Origin: Bifidobacterium olomucense
GTDB lineage: Bacteria; Actinomycetota; Actinomycetes; Actinomycetales; Bifidobacteriaceae
NCBI RefSeq assembly: GCF_012932375.1
Contig: NZ_JAAIIG010000001.1
Span: 124,001 to 188,000 of the forward strand
DNA: 64,000 bases
Reading direction: 5' to 3'
Shown here: in pieces, positions 53,895-60,995 of the stretch
Numbering within the stretch: position 1 is the first letter of the stretch
How the letters are laid out: every line of letters starts with the position of its first letter
Notes under the pieces: generated by a model
Database searches by the model: none
What the model was told of the DNA's origin: nothing
Seen by the model: the letters and a program-made list of their open reading frames with translations, nothing else
Position numbers and translations under genes: made by a program

Positions 53895-54560
53895 ATGTAT
53901 CTAGGGAAACGAATCAGAATCGCCATTGTCGATAACGACAAACTCACGCTTGGCATGATGAAACTTATGGTTAAGCAGCTGCTGCCATTCGCCGAAATAT
54001 ATTGGACGGCGGCGAAAGGCAAAACGGCCATAGACAAATGCCTAGATAAGAAAACGCAGCCTGACGTTCTGCTGGTGGACATGTCCCTGGAAGACATGAC
54101 CGGTTATGAGGTATGTCGGGCCATCCGTTCCAAAACACCGCAGATTGTGCTAATCGGCATAACCGCTTTCTCCTTGGAACGATATTATGTTCAGGCCTTG
54201 GAAAACGGGGCCGCGTGCTTGATGGATAAGGCGCAGGTGCGTGACGTCTGCCAAGCCCCGTGCCTGTTGGCTAACGGACAATCACCTCATGTGAAATACG
54301 AGTCATCGGAAACCGCACAGGAAGCCTATGCAAGACTGTCCAGAGAGGACAATCCGGAGCATCGATACAAAAACCTCACCAGAAGAGAGGAAGAGGTCAT
54401 GAATCTGTGCGCGCTAGGATATACATCAAAGGAAATAGGAGCAAAGCTCAGTATAGGAGAACCGACCGTAAAGACATACATCAAACGGGTAGTCGAGAAA
54501 ATAGGTGCCAAGAACCGAACGCAAGCAGTAATCCGTTGGCTTGAAATGAAGGAAGAATGA
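53895..54560 (+). CDS. NarL/LuxR-type response regulator
   Basis: The 221-aa protein has a receiver domain (acidic residues DND at 13-15, phospho-acceptor D62 in VLLVDMSLEDMTG) and a LuxR C-terminal helix-turn-helix (LTRREEEVMNLCALGYTSKE, IGAKLSIGEPTVKTYIKRVV). The conserved receiver Lys is seen in LMDKAQV. Its stop overlaps the kinase gene by ATGA. AT-richer than the sugar cluster; likely part of the accessory region. Confidence 0.92.
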   Translation: MYLGKRIRIAIVDNDKLTLGMMKLMVKQLLPFAEIYWTAAKGKTAIDKCLDKKTQPDVLLVDMSLEDMTGYEVCRAIRSKTPQIVLIGITAFSLERYYVQALENGAACLMDKAQVRDVCQAPCLLANGQSPHVKYESSETAQEAYARLSREDNPEHRYKNLTRREEEVMNLCALGYTSKEIGAKLSIGEPTVKTYIKRVVEKIGAKNRTQAVIRWLEMKEE

Positions 54561-55735
54561 AAGACAGGCGCGGAGCATTCATCGCTTATATAAGTCGAAA
54601 TTCCACATACATCCGCTATCTTCTTCCTGCAATCAGCATCATCCTTACGCTGGCAGAAACCTGGTCATATCCTCCGGACAGTGCGATCACCGGGCTGCTG
54701 GTAATTGTCCATATAGCCGCACTTGCGCTAATGGTTTTTCGTCCGATGTTGGGCGCCAATATAGTCGTGGCTTCCTTTCTTATATGCTGCCTTATACCGG
54801 ATGACAGTGGGCCGAGTTTCCTGTGGGGAATCTGGCTGGCATTGGCCTATGCTGGGCTATATGTCCAACCTCCATACGGGGCGATTTACCCGCTGGCGGT
54901 ATCCGCAGTGCGCATGTGGAGATTCGACGAGACAGGCACCCCGGTCAGTGAATACGTCATGCTGCTGTTCATCATGTTTTTGGTTTTCTTCGCTGGGCGA
55001 GCCGTTTCATGGAGTAATCTGGCGAATCAGGCCGAACAGGATAAACTGAGGGTCGAGAAAATGCAGCAGCATCTTGCAATGATCCGAAAGGAGAACATCG
55101 CCGCCAGCCAGATTCATGATTCCGTTACCGGAAACCTTACCTATATGGCAATATTGCTGGACAGGAAATCTCTGAATCACGAAAACGTCTTCACCGAAAC
55201 GGAAGTCACGGAACTTCGCACAATGCTCGTCAAGACATTGGGAGAAGTTCGAAGCGCTATCAACTTAATGAATGGCGATGATGCAGAACACATGAACGAC
55301 ATGAATGCATCTTGTGCAAGTCAGATTCAAACCATTGCGGAACAGGGAGACAGAACCTTGGCGAAGCTTGGTTTTTCAGGAAAGACACGTTTATCTTCGA
55401 ACCTTCCGGAAAGCATCAATGATGATTGCTCACGCGAAATAGTGTCGTTGCTGCAGGAGCTATATACGAATACCGCCGCCCACGCAAAGCCGAACGGGGA
55501 ATACTACATCTCCGTCAACTTCCACGATTCATCCATCCATATCGATCAGGTCAACGATGTGTCGGACGATAACCTGTTTCCCGATAAACCGGCATCACGC
55601 AATGGTTTGAAGCTGCATATCGAGCGTATACGGTCTTTGGGCGGCGATTCGAGAATTTCCACTGAAGACGGGACCTGGCAGCTCCACGTCAGAATTCCCC
55701 TCGAATCAGCTTCCGATATGGCAGATCCAGTATAG
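54557..55735 (+). CDS. NarL-type sensor histidine kinase (HisKA_3-like)
   Basis: The 392-aa kinase has about five to six membrane helices in residues 20-150 with hardly any external loop. The dimerisation helix has the phospho-acceptor H187 in AASQIHDSVTGNL, and the ATPase domain has ELYTNTAAHAKPNG (N-box) and a short glycine box (NGLKLHIERIRSLGGD). The lack of an outer sensor domain resembles kinases that sense membrane stress or peptides. It partners with the regulator it overlaps. Confidence 0.88.
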   Translation: MKDRRGAFIAYISRNSTYIRYLLPAISIILTLAETWSYPPDSAITGLLVIVHIAALALMVFRPMLGANIVVASFLICCLIPDDSGPSFLWGIWLALAYAGLYVQPPYGAIYPLAVSAVRMWRFDETGTPVSEYVMLLFIMFLVFFAGRAVSWSNLANQAEQDKLRVEKMQQHLAMIRKENIAASQIHDSVTGNLTYMAILLDRKSLNHENVFTETEVTELRTMLVKTLGEVRSAINLMNGDDAEHMNDMNASCASQIQTIAEQGDRTLAKLGFSGKTRLSSNLPESINDDCSREIVSLLQELYTNTAAHAKPNGEYYISVNFHDSSIHIDQVNDVSDDNLFPDKPASRNGLKLHIERIRSLGGDSRISTEDGTWQLHVRIPLESASDMADPV

Positions 55736-56069
55736 TGGCGGCGGGCAACCCGGATAGATACGGGTGCTTGCCGTGGAGACGGATTCCCATTGGCTTGTGG
55801 AACCAGCTCCTGCAGGAGGAGCGCCCGACGTCACCAATGATACAAGAATCAACACAGAGGCAATTACTTTCATGACTGTCCTTTCCGTGATGTGCAGTAT
55901 CGCATAATCACGAGGTTCGTTACTCCACCATCAATGTTTTGTCATCTATCGCATGACATTCCCTGGAGCCATCGGATTCTGACCTCATCAATGGTCGTGT
56001 TCGTGTAGACGTGGGGTCCGTCAAATCAATCGGACGCCCACGCCTGCTCGCTACTTTCTTGCTGGATGG
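55736..56069. other. Intergenic gap between the two-component system and integrase 1
   Basis: No gene is seen. An imperfect stem-loop lies right after the kinase stop (55739-55775). A degenerate relative of the element palindrome, TGTCAT-N7-ATGACA, is at 55940-55958. Confidence 0.4.
55940..55958. promoter_or_regulatory. Degenerate TGTCAT/ATGACA palindrome
   Basis: TGTCATCTATCGCATGACA keeps the outer six bases of each arm and the left TCTAT core of the element palindrome but has lost the perfect centre. It lies beyond the 3' end of integrase 1. Confidence 0.35.
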
Positions 56070-57326
56070 TTATTCGTCCATGAATTCCTGAGCCAGATGG
56101 TCGACGATCTGGCTCTGATGCTCCACTACGGTGAGCTGATAATACCGTATGGCGACTTTCTCACTGGTGTGTCCCAGCTCGTTCATGACTTCACGAAGTG
56201 TTCCCCCTCGCAGCATCAGCAATGTCGCGTGGCTTGCCCGCAGTCCCTGAAATGTCAGATCAGGCCGCCCTGCTTTCACGCGAGCTTTGGCGAATTGCTC
56301 CTCCAGAGTGGTTTGGGACATTATCCTCGCCCTTCGTGGGACGAATACCGGTGAATCCGGCAGGCGCATGTCGCAGTAATCATGAAGATGCTGACGAATC
56401 ATCGACATGAGGGCATCTGGTATATGCACGTTCCTTATGCTCGACTCCGTTTTCGTTCTGCTATACCGGATTTCTCCACGATCCATACTGCCGCGGTTTA
56501 CGGAGTGTCGGACATGCAACGTCTGACCATCAAGATCTATATCTTTGACACGAAGACCGCATAATTCCCCGCATCGCAGCCCTCCGACCAAGGTCGAGAG
56601 GAAGACCGACAACCTTGTGTATTCCGGCATGGCCTGCGCCAGCAAAGTCAGTTCGCGAGGAGTCACCGGTGACACATCGATACGCGATGATCGCGGCGCA
56701 GGCGGTATGGGGAAAATGAATGGATTGAATTGGAGCAATGGTGCCGTTCCGTCCAGCCCGGGCTTTGTCGCGGATTCGAGAATCGCTTTGAATCGCATGC
56801 AGGAACGGCGAAAGGCCCATTGCCCTTCTGGATGCGGTTTGTCATACCATGCCTTGATTTTCAAGGGTGTGATTTCCGAGAGGCGGAGCGACTCAAAATC
56901 CGTGATGAAATGCCGGATGTCTAATTTGAGGTTCCTGCGTGTTCCTCCGGCTATCTCTCCGCCATTCGGGAGCTTGTAGTTTGATTCCCATTGCGCCACA
57001 TAATCGCGGAACAGGATATGACGCTGCTCCTGTTCCCTGAACTCCTGCAGCTTGTCTTTTTTCCGTTGGGTCGGGTGCTTCCATTCAGCTATGCCTTTAT
57101 TGTGCAGATCTACCAGATGTTTCTCTTCTTCGAGCCATGTTCTGGCATCTAGTTCTTGCCAAGGTTTGAACTGCCGTTGCACTCGTTTCCCCGGGGCAAG
57201 CGGGTTCGGGTAGCGAACTTGCCAGGCAATGATTCCTCCGTTCTCGTCAAAACGTGGTATGACCGTTCCCCATGCGCTTCGAGGCCTTGCTGTTTGGTTT
57301 TTCTTGGGACGCCTATTCCTGGGCAT
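56070..57326 (-). CDS. int: Tyrosine integrase 1 (phage/ICE type)
   Basis: The 418-aa site-specific recombinase has an arm-binding-like N-terminus (WGTVIPRFDENGGIIAWQVR), a core-binding domain and a catalytic domain. Catalytic residues visible: Arg in GGLRCGELCGL, the variant HxxR box in GLRASHATLLML, His in LGHTSEKVAIRYY, with the nucleophile Tyr following. The start at 57326 follows GGGGGA; a longer reading frame runs back through a terminator hairpin and palindrome and is rejected. It is about half identical by eye to integrase 2. It should catalyse element excision and integration. Confidence 0.92.
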   Translation of the reverse strand: MPRNRRPKKNQTARPRSAWGTVIPRFDENGGIIAWQVRYPNPLAPGKRVQRQFKPWQELDARTWLEEEKHLVDLHNKGIAEWKHPTQRKKDKLQEFREQEQRHILFRDYVAQWESNYKLPNGGEIAGGTRRNLKLDIRHFITDFESLRLSEITPLKIKAWYDKPHPEGQWAFRRSCMRFKAILESATKPGLDGTAPLLQFNPFIFPIPPAPRSSRIDVSPVTPRELTLLAQAMPEYTRLSVFLSTLVGGLRCGELCGLRVKDIDLDGQTLHVRHSVNRGSMDRGEIRYSRTKTESSIRNVHIPDALMSMIRQHLHDYCDMRLPDSPVFVPRRARIMSQTTLEEQFAKARVKAGRPDLTFQGLRASHATLLMLRGGTLREVMNELGHTSEKVAIRYYQLTVVEHQSQIVDHLAQEFMDE

Positions 57327-57346
57327 GAAATCCCCCTTGATAGCAA

Positions 57347-57371
57347 AAAGGCGCACCGTGTGTGCGCCTTT
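57347..57371 (-). terminator. Leader terminator/attenuator of integrase 1
   Basis: A 10-bp stem AAAGGCGCAC/GTGCGCCTTT with a five-base loop is followed on the minus strand by a T-run. It lies 21 bases upstream of the integrase start and downstream of the palindrome at 57414-57447, so it can switch integrase expression by termination. Confidence 0.65.
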
Positions 57372-57413
57372 CGGGAGATTGAAGTCAAATGATGCCGGAG
57401 AGGAGGAGTTCGC

Positions 57414-57447
57414 CATGTGTATGTCATCTTGAGATGACATACACATG
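57414..57447. promoter_or_regulatory. TGTCATCT palindrome, copy 4 (16-bp arms)
   Basis: Arms 57414-57429 and 57432-57447 pair perfectly around TG; the core is ATGTCATCT-TG-AGATGACAT. It lies 87 bases upstream of the integrase start, ahead of the leader terminator. A further small hairpin (AATGGCCTC/GAGGCCATT, 57450-57470) follows on the plus side. Confidence 0.7.
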
Positions 57448-57765
57448 CAAATGGCCTCTTTGAGGCCATTCATTGTCTGTGTCGATAAGCTCTATCCGCA
57501 TAAAACGAAAAGAGAAGCAGAAAAAAATAAGAACTGTAATGACTGACGATTCTTGAGGTCTTACAGCAGGCAGATGCCAAATAAAGCACGCTCGATCGCA
57601 TTAGGCCAATATCACGTCAGAGCGATATGCACGCAGACGCTCAATACTGCATCTTTGAATGTCGAGTATTTGGCCGTGCTCTGTCGCGAGGGAACAGGAC
57701 GTTTTTCAAACCACGTGATTCAGGATGTCATGCCCCGTATATGCAACTTGCTGACAGGATGCCCG
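57448..57765. other. Intergenic gap upstream of integrase 1
   Basis: Apart from the small AATGGCCTC hairpin no feature is clear. The stretch 57480-57545 is A-rich and could contain the integrase promoter and, by analogy with other elements, the attachment site. No gene with a credible start is visible. Confidence 0.35.
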
Positions 57766-58503
57766 TCACCATGTGGCGAGTGTTTCGATAGCGTCCAGTC
57801 CATCCTGACGGTGTGATTCGTCAAGGTTGTCCCAGTAAGGTGAATCCTCGGTAAGCTGGTCGCGCAGGAGTTTGATGCGTTTGCGGTCGGAGGTGCTGTG
57901 CAGGCGCATGAGTTCAGCGTCAGGGTCCGGGATGAGCGACGCAAGCATGGCGGCGTCGTAGAGGTGGCGTTCACCGTAGCCGGCGTGGTCGGCGCTATAG
58001 GCAGCACTTTTGAGTATCAGGGCACCGAGCAGGTCCGGGATGCGAATCACGGTATCGGCATTGCTTTGGTCGTCGATGAGTCTGACCTGCATGCTGCGTT
58101 CCACGGCCTGAGCGCCGCCCGGCATGGACAGCACCGGCGTACCGGCGATGGTCGCGTCAGTCCCGAGGAATTTGGGCAGGTGATCGGCGACCAACAGATC
58201 CACGACGTCGCCGTTCGGCGCGCTCATACGGGTCGTGTATCCGGTCAGTGTGCCCGGCTGCGTCTCCAACCCGCGGGCAGTGAGGATGCTGCGCAGCCTG
58301 GCGATGCCGCGTCGGTCCGCCATGAGGTCGGCGAGCAGGTCGGCGTCGGTGGTGGGTCGTGCTGTCAATCCACCCATGATGGCGTGCAGCTGGACCATGA
58401 GTCCACCCGTAAGCAGCCATGATTCCGGGATACCCGCCGCGGCGACCGCGTACACGGTATTCCACGGATGGCCCGTGTTGGGGATGTGGATTGTCGGAAT
58501 CAT
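57766..58503 (-). CDS. Nucleotidyltransferase-fold toxin candidate (AbiEii/MenT-like)
   Basis: The 245-aa protein has a nucleotidyltransferase signature: WLLTGGLMVQLHAI (GG at 33-34) and RPTTDADLLAD (the DxD pair at 53 and 55). Later conserved-looking segments are VIRIPDLLGALILKSAAYSA and RHLYDAAMLASLI, as in AbiEii-type toxins. Its start overlaps the stop of a helix-turn-helix protein gene by ATGA. Family members modify tRNA or other targets to arrest growth. The toxin call rests on fold motifs plus gene order. Confidence 0.72.
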   Translation of the reverse strand: MIPTIHIPNTGHPWNTVYAVAAAGIPESWLLTGGLMVQLHAIMGGLTARPTTDADLLADLMADRRGIARLRSILTARGLETQPGTLTGYTTRMSAPNGDVVDLLVADHLPKFLGTDATIAGTPVLSMPGGAQAVERSMQVRLIDDQSNADTVIRIPDLLGALILKSAAYSADHAGYGERHLYDAAMLASLIPDPDAELMRLHSTSDRKRIKLLRDQLTEDSPYWDNLDESHRQDGLDAIETLATW

Positions 58504-59204
58504 GCCTGATGCTCCTTGCGATGATATTCGTCGATCAGCTGTTGAAGGGTTTCCATGCCGGCGCGGCGTTCTCTCGGGTCGTTGGATTCAGCCAGGTCGG
58601 CCGCACATACGCCGAGAGGCATAGGGCCCTCACCGGCGGGAAGGCCGTCGGTGACATGGAGCCGTACCCGGACCGGAGTCGCGCCTTGCTTCAACCGGCA
58701 TTGCCGAATGGCGTCGTTCAGAGCATCGGCGGTGACGTAGCCTTCCACCACGTCTGTGACGGTCAATTGGAACGAGGCGGCCAATGCTCCGGTGGCGGCG
58801 GAGGGACGGATGAGGGTTTCGACCTTGCCGAGGTTGGAGTCCCTGCACCAGTATTCGACCGTCGTTGCACGCCTGCGCGCGAGACGGGTCAGATTCTCCG
58901 CATCCATCTGCCTCAGGTATCCCCTGAGCCGGTATCGCTGCTGCCGGCCTAGCCATGGCGCGTCGAGCCCGCTGAGCATGTATAGCGCCCCGAACGCCAT
59001 GTCTGGTGAATAAGGACGCCCATCCGCACCCTGCCACTGTGCTTGGCGACGTACGGAATCCTCCGTAATCAGCGAGCCGCCTCCCACGGAAAGAGATTCA
59101 AGCCGACCAGCAGCGCGAAGCGCGCTGACCCGTCGCTCGCTCACTCCGAGCCTACGGGCGGCTTCCCGCCGCGTGAGCAGCGTCCGATTCGTTCTAATAG
59201 CCAT
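58500..59204 (-). CDS. Helix-turn-helix antitoxin candidate
   Basis: The 234-aa protein starts MAIRTNRTLLTRREAARRLG and has a helix-turn-helix (about 9-30, with VSERRVSALRAAGRL). A C-terminal domain follows (SFQLTVTDVVEGYVTADALN). The start at 59204 was chosen because AGGA lies just upstream and a large perfect inverted repeat lies directly behind; a longer frame would run through that repeat. Translational coupling to the nucleotidyltransferase gene and a self-operator are typical of antitoxins. No exact family match is claimed. Confidence 0.7.
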   Translation of the reverse strand: MAIRTNRTLLTRREAARRLGVSERRVSALRAAGRLESLSVGGGSLITEDSVRRQAQWQGADGRPYSPDMAFGALYMLSGLDAPWLGRQQRYRLRGYLRQMDAENLTRLARRRATTVEYWCRDSNLGKVETLIRPSAATGALAASFQLTVTDVVEGYVTADALNDAIRQCRLKQGATPVRVRLHVTDGLPAGEGPMPLGVCAADLAESNDPRERRAGMETLQQLIDEYHRKEHQA

Positions 59205-59213
59205 ATTCCTATT

Positions 59214-59253
59214 GTATACAGAACTATTCCATATTGGGAATAGTTCTGTATAC
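59214..59253. promoter_or_regulatory. 17-bp perfect inverted repeat, operator of the toxin-antitoxin pair
   Basis: Arms 59214-59230 and 59237-59253 are exactly complementary around six bases. The repeat starts 9 bases before the antitoxin ATG and includes a TATACAAT-like -10 element on the minus strand. Binding of the helix-turn-helix protein here would repress its own operon. Confidence 0.7.
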
Positions 59254-59296
59254 ACCGGGCAACAGGGCGTCTCAATCCGTATTCGTCTGCATGTGG

Positions 59297-60541
59297 TCAT
59301 TGCGCTGCTTTGATGAAGTCTTCGGCGAGTTGGTTGACGATCTGGTTACGGTGTCGGGCGACGATGCGCTGGTAGTGCTTGATGGCGACCTTCTCGCTGA
59401 CGTGACCGAGTTCGTCCATGACCTCCCGCAAGGTGCCGCCCTTGAGCATGAGCAGTGTCGCGTGACTCGCCCTCAGGGATTGGAAGGTCAGGTCGGGGCG
59501 GCCGGCTTTCTCCCTGGCTTTGCGGAACTGAGCTTCCAGAGTGGTCTGGCTCATCACCGAGGCTCGTCTGGGGCGGAAGACCATGGCTTCCTGGTCCGTC
59601 CATTCGCAGTGCCTGAGCAGATGGTCGTGAATCAGGGGAACGAGCCCGTCGGGGATGGGTACGGTGCGTCGGCTGGAGTCGGTCTTGGTCTTGGCGATGC
59701 GTGTCGAACCGCGATCCGTATAGCCCCTGTTGACGGAATGGCGCACGGTCAGGCGTTTGGCCTTCAGGTCGATGTCCTTGACCTGCAGGCCGCACAGCTC
59801 GCCGCAACGGAGGCCTCCGACGAGCGTGGCGAGTATCACCGCCAGTCTCGTGTAGTCGGGCATGTTCTCCGCGATCAGCTTGAGTTCCAGCGGCGTGACC
59901 GGCGGAACGTCCTCCCTGGCGGATCGCGGCGCGGGTGGTATGGGCAGGATGAACGGGTTGTCACGGATCAGCGGTGGGGAACCGTCCATGCTCATCTTCG
60001 TGGCGCTGGCGAACGCCGCCTTCAGGCGCATGCATGAGCGACGGAACGCCCATTGTCCCTCTGGGTGCGGCGCATCGTACCAGCGTTTGATGTCCTTCGG
60101 CGTGATCTCGGTCAGGAGCTTGCCCTTGAAGCCCGGCATGAAGTGCGCGATGTCGAGATACAGGTTCCGGCGCGTGCCGCCGGCTATCCTCTCGCCGTTC
60201 GGCAGCCGGTACCCCTCCGCCCACCGGGTCACGTAATCCTCGAACGAGATCAGGCTCGCGCGCTTCCTGCGGCGGCGTTCGGACGGATGAACCCATTCCT
60301 GGATGTTCTTGCGGTCCAGTTCCACCAGATGCCGTTCCCCTTCGAGCCACTGGTGCGCCTCGTGCTCCATGTCCGGCTTGAACTGGCGCTGGACCTTCTT
60401 GCCCGGTCGTTTCGGGTCCGGGTACCGCACCTGCCAGGCGACGAGATTGCCTGCGGTATCGTAGCGCGGCGTCACGGTGCCGAACCTGCTCCGCCGCCCC
60501 GGCGACGGCCCCATACTGTCCTTCTTCGTCCTTGCGGACAT
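59297..60541 (-). CDS. int: Tyrosine integrase 2 (phage/ICE type)
   Basis: The 414-aa recombinase is a clear paralogue of integrase 1. It has RFGTVTPRYDTAGNLVAWQV near the start, catalytic Arg in GGLRCGELCGL, SLRASHATLLML, and LGHVSEKVAIKHYQ before the terminal helix. AAGGAG precedes the ATG. It is GC-richer than integrase 1. Short direct repeats AAAAATGCCACCA (60596-60620) upstream are candidates for arm-type binding sites. It could serve the whole element or a smaller island carrying the toxin-antitoxin pair. Confidence 0.93.
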   Translation of the reverse strand: MSARTKKDSMGPSPGRRSRFGTVTPRYDTAGNLVAWQVRYPDPKRPGKKVQRQFKPDMEHEAHQWLEGERHLVELDRKNIQEWVHPSERRRRKRASLISFEDYVTRWAEGYRLPNGERIAGGTRRNLYLDIAHFMPGFKGKLLTEITPKDIKRWYDAPHPEGQWAFRRSCMRLKAAFASATKMSMDGSPPLIRDNPFILPIPPAPRSAREDVPPVTPLELKLIAENMPDYTRLAVILATLVGGLRCGELCGLQVKDIDLKAKRLTVRHSVNRGYTDRGSTRIAKTKTDSSRRTVPIPDGLVPLIHDHLLRHCEWTDQEAMVFRPRRASVMSQTTLEAQFRKAREKAGRPDLTFQSLRASHATLLMLKGGTLREVMDELGHVSEKVAIKHYQRIVARHRNQIVNQLAEDFIKAAQ

Positions 60542-60595
60542 GATGATGCTCCTTGTGCTGAATCCAAGATCGATGGCATGGCATAACGGCCTCGG

Positions 60596-60620
60596 AAAAA
60601 TGCCACCAAAAATGCCACCA
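60596..60620. repeat. Tandem 13-base repeats upstream of integrase 2
   Basis: AAAAATGCCACCA occurs at 60596-60608 and 60608-60620 (sharing one base), with a related AAAAATGCACC at 60657-60667. Such short repeats beside an integrase gene are typical arm-binding sites of the attachment region. Confidence 0.5.
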
Positions 60621-60799
60621 AGTGGCCGAATACGTTCTCAGTGAGCCATTGCACCTAAAAATGCACCTCTAATGCCTTAGGCCTTGCAATCATTGAGGTT
60701 TAGGCTGATTCGATCACTCGTCACAGGTCGTTTCGACCATCAGCCGCATGAAGATGACGCTAAGGAGCAACACCGCTCGCGTGTCTATTGGAAGAAAGC

Positions 60800-60956
60800 G
60801 GGAACCGTTGCTATGATTGATTTTGTAAGTAATGAAGGTAAATTTATTTGCCCCCGGAGTGGTGGAGATGGACCTGTACGACGCTGGGCCGTATCCCCCT
60901 CTCTGGGGGTACCAACGAGCTCCGGTTCATAAACATTCATGAACCGGAGTTTTTTT
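60800..60956 (+). ncRNA. Candidate small transcript with leader-peptide-sized frame
   Basis: A strong terminator at 60920-60956 has no gene upstream on its strand. Before it lie a TTGCTA...GTAATG promoter-like stretch (60808-60834), a second GC-rich stem (TCCCCC/GGGGG at 60892-60909) and a 24-codon frame starting ATG at 60869 whose stop lies inside the terminator. This looks like a short independent RNA, or the remnant of a leader cut off by the element's insertion. No known RNA family was recognised. Confidence 0.35.
60920..60956 (+). terminator. Strong rho-independent terminator
   Basis: An 11-bp perfect stem CTCCGGTTCAT/ATGAACCGGAG with an eight-base loop is followed by seven T. It lies 40 bases from the end of the convergent dinB. 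Confidence 0.85.
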
Positions 60957-60995
60957 GTTCTACGCCGATGCTCTCCCTGAAGCTTTGCGGCGATG

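Larger units (their letters stand above)
17307..60541. mobile_element. Putative integrative conjugative element / mosaic accessory region
   Basis: A type IV secretion set (VirB2-, VirB6-, PrgI-, VirB4-, VirB1-like, VirD4), relaxase, MobC, PcfB-like and ArdA proteins, a ParB-like protein and two tyrosine integrases make a complete kit for excision and conjugal transfer. Cargo is AT-richer than the backbone in several places. The limits given are the first intergenic base before the secretion operon and the start of the right-hand integrase. True att sites were not identified, and the sugar cluster (44.3-53.7 kb) may instead be a resident locus. Confidence 0.6.

Noticed and set aside
57326-57473. 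Longer N-terminus for integrase 1 starting at 57473
   Set aside because: It would translate through the palindrome and a terminator hairpin; the ATG at 57326 has a GGGGGA site and matches the paralogue's start.
60860-60915. tmRNA or tRNA remnant (CCATCTCCACCA on the minus strand)
   Set aside because: No T arm or acceptor pairing accompanies the string, so it is probably chance.
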